A DNA stretch of 64,000 bases from Paraburkholderia youngii (GTDB lineage: Bacteria > Pseudomonadota > Gammaproteobacteria > Burkholderiales > Burkholderiaceae), in NCBI RefSeq assembly GCF_013366925.1, contig NZ_JAALDK010000001.1, forward strand, positions 6,074,001 through 6,138,000. The letters run 5' to 3'. The position numbers were made by a program, and so were the translations under genes. Below are positions 17,711-27,295 of this stretch, piece by piece; the first letter of the stretch is position 1, and every line of letters begins with the position of its first letter. The notes beneath the pieces were generated by a model, which saw only the letters and a program-made list of their open reading frames with translations, was not told the origin of the DNA and searched no databases.

Positions 17711-19222
17711 TTATTCGACTTTCTCGCCGTGCAGGCTCACGTCGAGGCCTTCGCGCTCCTGCTCTTCGGTCACGCGGATGCCGATCACCATGTCGATGAT
17801 CTTCAGCAGCACGAAGCTCACCACGCCGCTGTAGATCAGCGTCGTCAGCACGCCCTTCGCCTGCAGGATCACGTTGCCGTCGGAGCCGCCGATGTCCTTG
17901 ACCGCGAACACGCCCGTCAGGATCGCGCCGATGATGCCGCCGATGCAGTGCACGCCGAACGCGTCGAGCGAATCGTCGTAGCCGAGCTTGTGCTTGAGCC
18001 ACGTGGCCGACCAGAAGCAGACCACGCCCGCGACGATGCCGATCACCAGCGCGCCTACCGTGCCGACGAAGCCCGACGCCGGCGTCACCGCCACCAGACC
18101 CGCGACCGCGCCCGACACGATACCGAGCACCGACGGCTTACCCTTGGCCGCCCATTCGGCGAACATCCATGCGAGCGCCGCCGCGGCGGTCGCCACCTGT
18201 GTCGCGAACATCGCGAAGCCGGCACGGCCGTCCGCCGCTACCGCCGAACCCGCGTTGAAGCCGAACCAGCCGACCCACAGCATCGCGCCACCGATCAGCG
18301 TCAGCGTCAGGTTGTGCGGCGCCATCGACTCCTTGCCGTAGCCGACGCGCTTGCCGAGCACCAGACAGCAGACCAGACCCGCGATACCCGCGTTGATGTG
18401 CACCACCGTGCCGCCCGCGAAGTCGAGGATGCCCGCGGTCGCCAGCCAGCCGCTCGGTTCCCACACCATGTGCGCGATCGGCGAGTAGACGATGACCGAC
18501 CACAGCGTCATGAACACCAGCATCGCCGAGAACTTCATGCGGTCCGCGAACGCACCGGTGATCAGCGCCGGCGTGATGATCGCGAAAGTCATCTGGTAGA
18601 CGAAGTAGACCGTCTCGGGGATCGTCGGCGCGAGATGGCTGACGGTCAGCGTCGTGGCCTTGTCGCCCTTGATGTAGTTCATGCCCGTCATGAACACGCG
18701 CGAGAAGCCGCCGATGAACGAGTTGCCCGGCGTGAACGCGAGGCTGTAGCCGACCACGGTCCAGACGATCGTCACCAGACACGTGATCGCGAAGCTTTGC
18801 ATCAGCGTCGCGAGCACGTTCTTCTTGCGGACCATGCCGCCGTAGAACAGTGCGAGGCCCGGGATCGTCATGAACAGCACCAGCGCGGTGGAAGTCAGCA
18901 TCCACGCGGTGTCGCCGGAGTTGAGCTTCGACGAATCGACCGAGAACGGTGCGGTCGGCGCGGCCGGCGCGGCTGCGGCAGCGGCAGCCGATGCGTCGGT
19001 GGCGGCCGGTGCGCTTGCCGCCGGCGCGGCGGACGCTTCGGCGGCGGGAGCCGAAGCAGCCGGGGCAGCGACTGCGGCGGAGGCGTCCGGTGCGGGCGCG
19101 CTCGCCGTCGTATCGGGAGCGGAGGCGGCCGCGGGAGCGGACGCGTCGTCCGCGAGGGCGGTGCCGACACCGGCCGCGAGCAGCGAGCCGGCCATCAGCA
19201 GGGACATCATGAGTTTGCGCAT
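17711..19222 (-). CDS. amtB: Ammonium transporter with long Ala/Ser/Pro-rich periplasmic insert
   Basis: An inner-membrane ammonium channel regulated by PII protein. The 503-residue product has a signal peptide (1-24), a low-complexity Ala/Ser/Pro segment (about 25-92), and then the Amt core of about eleven helices. Conserved elements are FYGGMVRKKN, the twin pore His in VVHINAGIAG and FGVHCIGG, and SGDTAWML at the mature start. GAGGAAAA precedes the ATG. It follows glnK by 46 bases, the classic glnK-amtB pair, and is followed by a terminator. Confidence 0.95.
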   Translation of the reverse strand: MRKLMMSLLMAGSLLAAGVGTALADDASAPAAASAPDTTASAPAPDASAAVAAPAASAPAAEASAAPAASAPAATDASAAAAAAAPAAPTAPFSVDSSKLNSGDTAWMLTSTALVLFMTIPGLALFYGGMVRKKNVLATLMQSFAITCLVTIVWTVVGYSLAFTPGNSFIGGFSRVFMTGMNYIKGDKATTLTVSHLAPTIPETVYFVYQMTFAIITPALITGAFADRMKFSAMLVFMTLWSVIVYSPIAHMVWEPSGWLATAGILDFAGGTVVHINAGIAGLVCCLVLGKRVGYGKESMAPHNLTLTLIGGAMLWVGWFGFNAGSAVAADGRAGFAMFATQVATAAAALAWMFAEWAAKGKPSVLGIVSGAVAGLVAVTPASGFVGTVGALVIGIVAGVVCFWSATWLKHKLGYDDSLDAFGVHCIGGIIGAILTGVFAVKDIGGSDGNVILQAKGVLTTLIYSGVVSFVLLKIIDMVIGIRVTEEQEREGLDVSLHGEKVE

Positions 19223-19268
19223 CTTGGTTTTCCTCTTGTCGCGATCCGTGTCGCTATGCTTTGATTTT

Positions 19269-19883
<615 letters not shown>

Positions 19884-19963
19884 TCACGAGGCCACGGCAG
19901 CGAAGCAGCCGCGCGCACCAGGACCGCCCATTCGCCGCAACGGGGCACAGGCGCAATGAAACA

Positions 19964-19980
19964 TGCACATTTTTTGTGCA
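19964..19980. promoter_or_regulatory. NtrC-like enhancer palindrome
   Basis: TGCACATTTTTTGTGCA is a perfect palindrome of 6+5+6 bases that fits the NtrC site form TGCAC-N7-GTGCA. It lies about 230 bases upstream of the glnK sigma-54 promoter, a workable enhancer distance. It also lies 14 bases before the ubiK ATG and could affect that gene. Confidence 0.6.
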
Positions 19981-19994
19981 CCAAGGGGAACACG

Positions 19995-20249
19995 ATGAAA
20001 CAACCGAACGACGTTTTTAACGACTTCCAGGCTCGCGTCAGCGATCTGTTCAAGAATTCGCCGGCCAAGGATGTCGAACGCAACGTCAAAGCAATGCTGA
20101 CGCAGGGCTTCTCGAAGCTCGATCTGGTCACGCGAGAGGAATTCGATACGCAGACCCAGGTGCTCGTGCGTACGCGCGCGCGCCTGGAAGAACTCGAGCG
20201 CCGCGTCGCCGAGCTCGAACAGAAGCTGCCGCTCACGCAGACGCCGTAA
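19995..20249 (+). CDS. ubiK: UbiK family ubiquinone biosynthesis accessory factor
   Basis: An 84-residue protein of the UbiK/BMFP (YqiC) family, which supports aerobic ubiquinone synthesis together with UbiJ in E. coli. The N-terminal half is amphipathic (VFNDFQARVSDLFKNSPAKD) and the C-terminal third is a coiled coil (about 50-78, rich in Leu, Glu and Arg) that forms trimers in relatives. The ATG at 19995 has AGGGGAA before it; an in-frame ATG 13 codons earlier falls upstream of the NtrC-like palindrome. Confidence 0.85.
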   Translation: MKQPNDVFNDFQARVSDLFKNSPAKDVERNVKAMLTQGFSKLDLVTREEFDTQTQVLVRTRARLEELERRVAELEQKLPLTQTP

Positions 20250-20369
20250 GCACTGGTTGCAGCCTTAGCGCTGCGCAGTGCCGCACATCACCGGCAAGCG
20301 GGCCGTGACGTCATCAGCGTTTTAGGGGATTTGCGCGCGAAGTGAGCGCGCTGTCCGACGGGAGGGAAT

Positions 20370-21991
20370 ATGTCGCTTGCCGTGGTGCGCAGCCGCGCGC
20401 CGGCCGCTGGCCGTGCGCCCGAAGTGACCGTCGAGGTTCACCTCGCCAATGGACTGCCGTCCTTTTCGATCGTCGGCCTGCCCGACCTGGAAGTGCGCGA
20501 GAGCCGTGAGCGCGTGCGCGCGGCGCTGCAGAACTGCGGTTTTGATTTCCCGGTCCGCCGCATCACCGTCAACCTCGCGCCCGCCGATCTGCCGAAAGAA
20601 TCCGGTCGTTTCGATCTGCCTATCGCGCTCGGCATCCTCGCCGCGAGCGGGCAAATTCCGGCCGAATCGCTGCTCCATCGCGAGTTCGCCGGCGAGCTGT
20701 CGCTGACCGGCGCGCTGCGGCCGATGCGCGGCGCGTTCGCGATGGCATGCGGCACCGCGCGGGGCGCTATGACGAGCGCAGACGCCGCCGGCGCAGACGC
20801 CGACGCATCATCTGAAACGCGTTCCGCGTTGCCAGCCCTCCTCGATCAAGTAGCCGCGCAGGCGTTTCATACCCCACAGCTTTACCTGCCGGCCGCTAGC
20901 GCGGCGGAAGCGGCGCTCGTGCCCGGTGTCGACGTGTTCGGCGCCGCCGATCTGCCGTCGCTATGCGCGCACCTCGCAGGCGCGCCGGACGCGCGTCTTA
21001 GGCCGGTCGCCGCACCCGAGCTCTACGAGCACGCCGGCGCTCCGGCGCCGGACATGGCTGACGTGATCGGCCAGCGTGCCGCGCGGCGCGCACTCGAAGT
21101 CGCGGCGGCCGGCGGCCATCACGTGCTGCTGATCGGGCCGCCCGGCGCCGGCAAGTCGATGCTCGCGGCACGCCTGCCCGGCCTGCTGCCGCCAATGACC
21201 GACGACGAAGCGCTCGCTTCCGCCGCGCTGCTGTCGGCGAGCCGCATCGGCTTCAAGCCGTCGCAGTGGCGGCAGCGGCCGTTTCGCGCGCCGCACCATT
21301 CGTCGAGCGCGGCGGCGCTGGTCGGCGGACGCAATCCGCCGCAGCCTGGCGAGATCACGCTCGCGCATCTGGGCGTGCTGTTTCTCGACGAGCCTATGAA
21401 TTCGACCGCGTGGTGCTCGAAACGCTGCGCGAGCCGCTCGAAGCCGGCCGCATCACGATCTCGCGCGCCGCCTGGCAAGCGGACTTCCCCGCTGCCTGCC
21501 AACTGATCGCCGCAATGAACCCGTGCCCGTGCGGCTGGCGCGGCGATCCGGGCGGGCGCTGCCGCTGTACGCCCGAAGTTGCGGCGCGCTATCTGCGTAA
21601 ATTGTCGGGACCACTGCTCGACCGCATCGACATCCAGCTGGAAATTCCGGCTCTGACCGCCACCGAACTCGCGGCCCGCGCCGCTACCGCCGGCGAAGCA
21701 AGCGCGGCGATCGCACACCGCGTGAGCGCTGCGCGCGAGCGGCAACTGGTCCGGCAAGGCAAGACCAACCGCGAACTGGACGGGCGCGAAGTCGACGATG
21801 TGTGCCGCCCGGACGCAGCAGGCGAGGCACTGTTGCGCGAAGCCGGCGAGCGGTTTGGCTGGTCGGCGCGCGCGTACTACCGGGTGTTGAAGGTCGCGCG
21901 CACCGTCGCGGATCTGGCTGGCGAGGCGATGCCGAGCGCCGCACAGGTCGCCGAGGCAATCCAATACCGCCGCGCTTTTGGCTCGTTATGA
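20370..21991 (+). pseudogene. comM: comM (YifB-type Mg-chelatase-like AAA ATPase), frameshifted
   Basis: The two halves of one ComM protein lie in different frames. Frame A (from ATG 20370) encodes the N-terminal domain (VEVHLANGLPSFSIVGLPDL) and the ATPase Walker A GPPGAGKSM, and reaches the Walker B core LFLDE at 21381-21392. Immediately after, the reading shifts: EFDRVVLETLREPLEAGRIT, ADFPAACQLIAAMNPCPCG and the C-terminal domain are in the next frame, to 21991. Frame A alone stops at 21506. ComM is a helicase aiding branch migration during natural transformation. Either the gene is broken or a base was lost in sequencing near 21393-21400. Full length would be about 540 residues. Confidence 0.85.
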
Positions 21992-22019
21992 TGAGAAAAA
22001 ACTACTGTCAAGACTTGAC

Positions 22020-22028
22020 TTATTCACA
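22020..22028 (+). promoter_or_regulatory. DnaA-box variant
   Basis: TTATTCACA differs from the consensus TTATCCACA by one base. It lies 28 bases after the comM stop. Confidence 0.35.
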
Positions 22029-22143
22029 CAGCCACGATCCTGTTAGATTTTGATACAACTCGCAAGCGCGCAGACAGGCATCCCCTCAAGCAATTGATTT
22101 AATTGACTTTTTTAAAACGCCCTGCGCTCATGGATTTTGACGA

Positions 22144-22165
22144 AAGGCCCGTCTGATGGGCTTTT
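22144..22165 (+). terminator. Terminator-like hairpin between comM and the lipoprotein gene
   Basis: AAGGCCC (22144-22150) pairs with GGGCTTT (22158-22164), one G-U pair, over a 7-base loop, within a short T run. It could end transcription from the plus strand. Confidence 0.5.
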
Positions 22166-22195
22166 GCGGCCTTCGAAGGCGACTTCTCAACAGAG

Positions 22196-22204
22196 TTATC
22201 CACA
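22196..22204 (+). promoter_or_regulatory. Perfect DnaA box
   Basis: TTATCCACA matches the consensus DnaA box exactly, with a similar variant 176 bases away. No dnaA, dnaN or other origin gene is near, so this is not evidence for an origin; it may titrate DnaA or be chance. Confidence 0.45.
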
Positions 22205-22323
22205 GGTTGTGCGCGTAACTCAAAAAGCTCAACGTAAACCGGTAATTAGCGCGCAAACCTGCGAAGGAACTTTCACTGCATTCGGCATTCTGAGGCGCGT
22301 CCGTTCGGCCAAAAATACCGCGT

Positions 22324-23007
22324 TCAGTAGAGTTGGAACGACGAAAAAAACTGGTCGACCTGGTCTTGCGGCAGCGGTTGATCGGCGATGATCGCCGCCT
22401 GGTACACGTGCCGGCCGCGCGCGACGAGCCGCGCATACACGGTGCGCGTTTCGTGTTTGGCGCCCGCGGCGCCGCTCACCGTCATTTCCTGCCCCGGAAT
22501 CTTGCCGCCCGCCGCCAGCGGGATCTGCACCGCGTGAGCATCGGGTGTCGCGCCGACGTTGCGCGCCAGTCCCGCGCGCAGGAAATCGAGTGCGGCGCGC
22601 TGCGTCGCGTCGGTATCGTCGGGCAGCATCACGGTGCCGACAGCGAAGACCGCATTGCCCGCTTCTGCAGTCTGCATTGCCATCTGCATGGGTGTGCCGT
22701 CGATCTGCACCGCGCGCTGGTCGTTGCCCGGCTTGGCCGGGAAGTCGACCGTATAGCCCTTGTCGTTATTCATCACGGTGCGCCAGTCGAAGGTCGGCGA
22801 GCAGGCGCTGAGCGCGACGCCGACCGCCAACGCGGCCGTCATCGCGCCGAGCACGGTACGAGCGTGACCGGGTCGCGTGAAAGCGCGAAGGAAATGGCCC
22901 GCCGGCTGGAATACGTTCGCACGGCGGGCGGGAATTCGGCGGATCAACGGAAAGCGGCACGAAACGCGGGCAACCAAGCGGCAGACGCGAAGAACGATTT
23001 GGAGCAT
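22324..23007 (-). CDS. Putative lipoprotein of unknown function
   Basis: I do not recognise the family. The conserved-looking part starts near 22842 with a hydrophobic segment and a lipobox-like ALSAC, then SPTFDWRTV and a soluble domain of about 155 residues ending DQVDQFFSSFQLY. It resembles small exported proteins that carry a long beta-rich body. The start is unsettled: ATG at 23007 gives an unusually long basic N-terminus, GTG at 22854 or ATG at 22842 gives a short one without a charged region; none has a good ribosome-binding site. It is divergent from the TlpA-type gene. Confidence 0.55.
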   Translation of the reverse strand: MLQIVLRVCRLVARVSCRFPLIRRIPARRANVFQPAGHFLRAFTRPGHARTVLGAMTAALAVGVALSACSPTFDWRTVMNNDKGYTVDFPAKPGNDQRAVQIDGTPMQMAMQTAEAGNAVFAVGTVMLPDDTDATQRAALDFLRAGLARNVGATPDAHAVQIPLAAGGKIPGQEMTVSGAAGAKHETRTVYARLVARGRHVYQAAIIADQPLPQDQVDQFFSSFQLY

Positions 23008-23212
23008 GGGGCGGAAGAGATCGGGCTTGCGGAGCGTAAAACTCCATTATCCGCTGATCGGCTTCCGGCCCGTCGCGCCGAGTCGCACGCTTCGGCCACC
23101 TCGGCGCAGCCGCCCCATTGCAGCTACAATGGAAAAGCTATTCAGCACCGGCCCGAGCGCCATTGCACCGACCCATTGTTCCGCGCCGCGCGCGACTCAC
23201 GAGGTTCCGTCC

Positions 23213-23749
23213 ATGAGTTCCAATTCACCGACCGCCGCCCGGCGCACGAACCCGCTTCGCTATCTGATTGCGGTGGCCGTGGCCATTGCGCTCGCCGTCG
23301 CCGGTTACCTGGCGTTTGCCGGTCAACAGCGCGTGCCAGATGCGACCTTCACGCTGCTATCGGGACAGAAGCTGACGACCGCGGACCTGAAAGGCAAGGT
23401 TTATTTGGTCAATTTCTGGGCAACGAGCTGCGACACCTGCATGAAGGAAATGCCGCAGATGGTCGAGACTTATAACCGCTTCAAGAGCCAGGGCCTCGAA
23501 TTCGTCGCGGTGGCGATGAACTACGACGCGCCGATGTACGTGACCAACTACACGCAAACGCGTCAGCTGCCGTTCAAGGTCGCCATGGACGACGGCTCGG
23601 CCGCCAAGCAGTTCGGCAACGTGCAGCTCACGCCGACCACCTTCGTCGTCGATAAAGACGGCAAGATCCTGAAGCGCTACGTCGGCGAGCCGCAATTCGC
23701 GGAACTCGACCAGTTGCTCGCCAAAGCGCTGAAAGCTGGCGCGGCTTAA
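23213..23749 (+). CDS. TlpA/ResA-type thiol-disulfide oxidoreductase
   Basis: A 178-residue membrane-anchored thioredoxin-like protein facing the periplasm. One helix (about 17-36) is followed by a TlpA-like domain with active site WATSCDTCMKEMP (CXXC) and the cis-Pro region LTPTTFVVDKDG. Relatives reduce apocytochrome or CuA cysteines; the presence of oxidase genes 21 kb away is not evidence of a link. The ATG at 23213 starts a typical basic-then-hydrophobic N-terminus; the 112 upstream in-frame codons are not convincing. Confidence 0.88.
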   Translation: MSSNSPTAARRTNPLRYLIAVAVAIALAVAGYLAFAGQQRVPDATFTLLSGQKLTTADLKGKVYLVNFWATSCDTCMKEMPQMVETYNRFKSQGLEFVAVAMNYDAPMYVTNYTQTRQLPFKVAMDDGSAAKQFGNVQLTPTTFVVDKDGKILKRYVGEPQFAELDQLLAKALKAGAA

Positions 23750-23809
23750 GCCGGGTCAAGCAGATCCTCAACGCGCCGGCGCAATCTCCCGCCGCCGGTG
23801 CCCTCCTGA

Positions 23810-25159
23810 TCACCGCTCCCCTTCGCCTTTTGCCGCAAGGCCATATCGCTTGATCTTCTCGTAGAGCGTCGCCTTGCCAAGCTGCAGCCGGTCTGCCGCG
23901 ACCGCGACCACGCCGCCCGCCTGCTCCAACGCCTCGGCAATCATCGCGCGCTCGAACTGCTCGACACGCTCCTTCAGCGGATGGGTGGCCCCGTCGTCTT
24001 CGCCGAACGACAGCACCGGTTCGTCGGCGATGCCCAGCACGAAGCGGTCGGCGGCATTGCGCAGCTCGCGCACATTGCCCGGCCAGTCGCGCTGCATCAG
24101 GCTCGCACGCTGGCGATCGGTGAGCATCGGCGCCGGCCGCTGATAACGGACCGCAGCATCGAGCAGGAAATGCTCGAACAGCGGCACGATGTCCTCGCGA
24201 CGCTCGCTCAACGGCGGCAGCGCGATCGTCACCACGTTGAGCCGGTACAGCAGATCGCGCCGGAACGAGCCATCCGCGACATGCTCGGCCATATCGCCCT
24301 TCGCCGCCGCGACCACGCGGCAATTGACCCGAATCGGCTGATTCGAGCCGAGCCGCTCGAGCACGCCATCCTGCAGCACACGCAGCAGCTTGACCTGCAG
24401 AGCGAGCGGCATGCTCTCGATCTCGTCGAGAAACAGCGTGCCGCCCGATGCATGTTCGAGCTTGCCGATCCGTCGTTTGGCCGCACCGGTGAACGCGCCC
24501 GGCTCGTAGCCGAACATCTCTGACTCGAACATCGGCTCGGGCAGCGCGCCGCAGTTCACCGCGATGAACGGCTTGTCACGCCGCGGCGACATCTCGTGCA
24601 GGCTGCGCGCGATCAGCTCCTTGCCCGCGCCGGTATCGCCGTTGATCAGCACGGACGCGTCGGTTGGCGCGACGTTGGCGATCAGGCGCCGCACCTGCTC
24701 GATCGCGGGACTACGGCCGATGATGCGCGGCGCGACCGCGTTCTGGCCAGCCAGCTCACGGCGCAGCGCGAGGTTTTCGAGCACGAGCTTGCGGCGCTCC
24801 ATTGCACGCCGCACGGTTTCGATCAGCCGCTCGGACGCGAACGGCTTTTCGATGAAGTCGTAGGCGCCATCGCGCATCGCCTGCACGGCCATCGAGATAT
24901 CGCCGTGGCCGGTGACCAGAATCACCGGCACGTCGGGCGCGCGCTCGTGGCACTGCGCGAGCAGATCGAGGCCGCTCGCGCCGGGCAGCCGGATATCGCT
25001 GACGATCACGCCGGAAAAGTCCGCGCTGATCAGCTTCGCCGCCGCCTCGACCGATGCATGGCCGATCACGTCGAAGCCGGCCAGTTGCAGGCTCTGCACG
25101 CTCGCGCGCCGCACCAGTTCGTCGTCTTCGATATACAGCACTTGCAGGCCATCGTTCAT
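23810..25159 (-). CDS. dctD: C4-dicarboxylate response regulator (NtrC family)
   Basis: A sigma-54 activator of 449 residues. The receiver domain (1-120) has the phosphorylated Asp in [13 protein letters not shown] and [15 protein letters not shown]. The AAA+ domain (about 145-375) carries Walker [15 protein letters not shown], the sigma-54-contacting GAFTGA loop, and [12 protein letters not shown] Fis-type helix-turn-helix ends the protein ([20 protein letters not shown]). It follows dctB by 31 bases and, by analogy with Rhizobium DctD, should activate dctA. Confidence 0.93.
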   Translation of the reverse strand: MNDGLQVLYIEDDELVRRASVQSLQLAGFDVIGHASVEAAAKLISADFSGVIVSDIRLPGASGLDLLAQCHERAPDVPVILVTGHGDISMAVQAMRDGAYDFIEKPFASERLIETVRRAMERRKLVLENLALRRELAGQNAVAPRIIGRSPAIEQVRRLIANVAPTDASVLINGDTGAGKELIARSLHEMSPRRDKPFIAVNCGALPEPMFESEMFGYEPGAFTGAAKRRIGKLEHASGGTLFLDEIESMPLALQVKLLRVLQDGVLERLGSNQPIRVNCRVVAAAKGDMAEHVADGSFRRDLLYRLNVVTIALPPLSERREDIVPLFEHFLLDAAVRYQRPAPMLTDRQRASLMQRDWPGNVRELRNAADRFVLGIADEPVLSFGEDDGATHPLKERVEQFERAMIAEALEQAGGVVAVAADRLQLGKATLYEKIKRYGLAAKGEGER

Positions 25160-25190
25160 TGCGTGTTCCGGGTGATGCGTCGGTGTGAAA

Positions 25191-27251
25191 TCAGGAGCCC
25201 GCCGTCAGCGGATCGTGCGAAGGACTGGTCTGCACGCGCGCGCGACGCAGCGTCAACACGAATGATGCACCGCCTTGCGGCGCGTTGCGCGCGACCAGCG
25301 AGCCGCCGCAATCACGCGCGATCGACGACGAAATCGCGAGGCCAAGGCCGAGCCCCTGGCCCATTTCCTTCGTCGTGAAGAACGGTTCGAACAGGTGCGG
25401 CAACACGTCGTCGGGAATGCCGGGGCCGTTGTCGCCGACCGCGATCGACAGATTCGCGGCGCCGGCCTCGACCTCGACCGTGATACGCGGCGGGTTCATG
25501 CCGGCAGTTGCGTCGAGCGCGTTGCCGAGCAGGTTGATCAGCACCTGTTCGAGCCGCAGATCGTCGCAATTCGCGATCAGCTCCGGATGATCGTCGGCGA
25601 GATTCAGCGGCGTGCGCGCGCCGCCTGGCGCAGCGGCGGCCTTCGCGACGGTGTCTGCCTCGGCATCGGTCAGCACGAATTCGAGCTCGACGCCCTGCAG
25701 ACGCTTCTGCAGTAGCGCGACGACGTTGCGCAGCGCCCGCACGACCGACGCGCGCGCGCTGCGTGGCCGCGCGCGGCCGACGAACAGCTTCAGCTGATTG
25801 GTGATCTTGCCCATGCGCTCGGTGAGCGCCGCGATCGCTTCGAGATTCTCACGCGCCGATGCCTGATCGCCGCGTTCGAGCAGCACGCGGGTGTTGTCGG
25901 AGAAACTGCGCAGTGCCGCGAGCGGCTGGTTCAGCTCGTGCGTGATGCCGGCCGCCATCTGGCCGAGCGCGGCGAGCTTACTCGCCTGGATCAGTTCGTC
26001 GTGCGCGGCGCGCAGCTCCTGTTCGGCGCGGGTGCGCTCGGCGACTTCCTTGTGCAGTTGCTCGTTCGCCTCGGACAGATCCGCGGTGCGCTCGGCGACG
26101 CGCTGGTTCAGTTCGGCATACGCCTTCTGCAGCAGCGCGCGGCTGCGCATCACTTCGCGCACGCGCGCGCGCCGCATGCGCCAGTAGAACGCGAGCAGCA
26201 CCAGCGACACGTAGCCGAAGCCGGTGACGATGGTCGCCTTGAGCGCGTCGGCATCGACGGGATCGACCGGCGACATCGTGATCAGATGCCAGTCCGGCTC
26301 GCCCATCGCGTGCCGCGACGCGAGGTAGCGCGGTGCCAGGCGCCCGCCGCCGATCCGCAGAATCTGCGCATTGCCTTCGAGCATGCGCTCGACCGTCACC
26401 GGCAGCGGCTCGATCGGCTGCTGCGCGTACTGGCGCGCCTGATAGATCGAATCGGCGATCCGGCCGGGCAGCGGCCGGATCGTGTGGTATTTCCACGCCG
26501 GCACCGACGACAGGAAGATCACGCCATGATCGTCGGTGACGACGAGCGGCTCGGACGCATCGACGCCCTGAAACCATTCGAGGTCGAGCTTGACGACCGC
26601 CACACCGACGATCTTGCCGTCGCGCCGCACCGGCTGCGAGATGTAGTAGCCGGGCGCCTGCGAAATCGTGCCGATGCCGAAGAAGCGGCCGACGCCGCCA
26701 TTCATCGCATCGACGAAATACGGCCGGAACTGATAGCCGGCGCCGACGAAGCTGCCCGGGCCGCGCCAGTTGCTGGCGGCGACGCAGTAGCCGTCGAGCG
26801 AAATGATGTAGGTGACCGTCGCGCGCGCATGGCGGTTCAGGTCTTCGAGATAGAGATTCGCGCGCTGGACGTTGGCGGGGTTCGGATCGATCAGCACGTC
26901 CTGCACGATCGGATGCTCGGCGAGCAGATAAGGCAGCGATTCGTAGCGTTCGAGCGTGCTCCTGAGCGCGCTCGCGGTTCGCTCGGCGCGCACGGCGGCG
27001 TTGCGCCGCAGCGTGTCGGCACCGCTTTTCCACGCAAGGCTGTAGGTGAGCCAGCATGCCGCCACGAGCCCGGCTGCGAGCGCGAAGAGAATCAGCAGGC
27101 GGCGGGTCACGTTGGCAAGGTCCGATAGATGAGCATCGGACATTGTGGCATAGGGCGGCAAGGGGTCGCCGCCCGAGGTAGGCGTCGAAGGTGCCGGGGA
27201 CGCCGGAGCGACAGCAGACGCCTCGGAAAGACGCGCGGACGCCGGTTTCAT
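25191..27251 (-). CDS. dctB: C4-dicarboxylate sensor histidine kinase
   Basis: A membrane kinase of 686 residues paired with DctD. Two transmembrane helices (about 50-72 and 338-358) flank a periplasmic double-Cache sensor domain; a coiled coil (about 370-430) leads to the HisKA site MAAGITHELNQPLAAL and the ATPase boxes DNGPGIPDDVLPHLFEPFFTTK and GLGLGLAIS. The C-terminus is Arg-rich. I chose the ATG at 27251, 44 bases after dctA; an ATG at 27143 is an alternative that drops the Pro-rich lead. Confidence 0.92.
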   Translation of the reverse strand: MKPASARLSEASAVAPASPAPSTPTSGGDPLPPYATMSDAHLSDLANVTRRLLILFALAAGLVAACWLTYSLAWKSGADTLRRNAAVRAERTASALRSTLERYESLPYLLAEHPIVQDVLIDPNPANVQRANLYLEDLNRHARATVTYIISLDGYCVAASNWRGPGSFVGAGYQFRPYFVDAMNGGVGRFFGIGTISQAPGYYISQPVRRDGKIVGVAVVKLDLEWFQGVDASEPLVVTDDHGVIFLSSVPAWKYHTIRPLPGRIADSIYQARQYAQQPIEPLPVTVERMLEGNAQILRIGGGRLAPRYLASRHAMGEPDWHLITMSPVDPVDADALKATIVTGFGYVSLVLLAFYWRMRRARVREVMRSRALLQKAYAELNQRVAERTADLSEANEQLHKEVAERTRAEQELRAAHDELIQASKLAALGQMAAGITHELNQPLAALRSFSDNTRVLLERGDQASARENLEAIAALTERMGKITNQLKLFVGRARPRSARASVVRALRNVVALLQKRLQGVELEFVLTDAEADTVAKAAAAPGGARTPLNLADDHPELIANCDDLRLEQVLINLLGNALDATAGMNPPRITVEVEAGAANLSIAVGDNGPGIPDDVLPHLFEPFFTTKEMGQGLGLGLAISSSIARDCGGSLVARNAPQGGASFVLTLRRARVQTSPSHDPLTAGS

Positions 27252-27295
27252 GCTCAAGCGTCCGCGCTGGTCACGACAGGGTTGGCGAGCGCGGC

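Larger units (their letters stand above)
21992..22323. other. 332-base AT-richer intergenic region after comM
   Basis: No gene seen. It holds two matches to the DnaA box (22020-22028, 22196-22204), a small inverted repeat CAATT/AATTG (22091-22095, 22101-22105), and a terminator-like hairpin (22144-22165). Base composition is distinctly less GC-rich than the flanking genes. A small RNA gene cannot be excluded. Confidence 0.5.

Noticed and set aside
21266..21991. A separate plus-strand gene overlapping the end of the first comM frame
   Set aside because: Its first 45 or so codons are out of frame with comM, and its real homology starts exactly where frame A loses it, so it is the second half of one frameshifted gene.
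22196..22204. Replication origin
   Set aside because: One perfect DnaA box and a variant, without dnaA, dnaN, parAB or an AT-rich unwinding region, do not make an origin.
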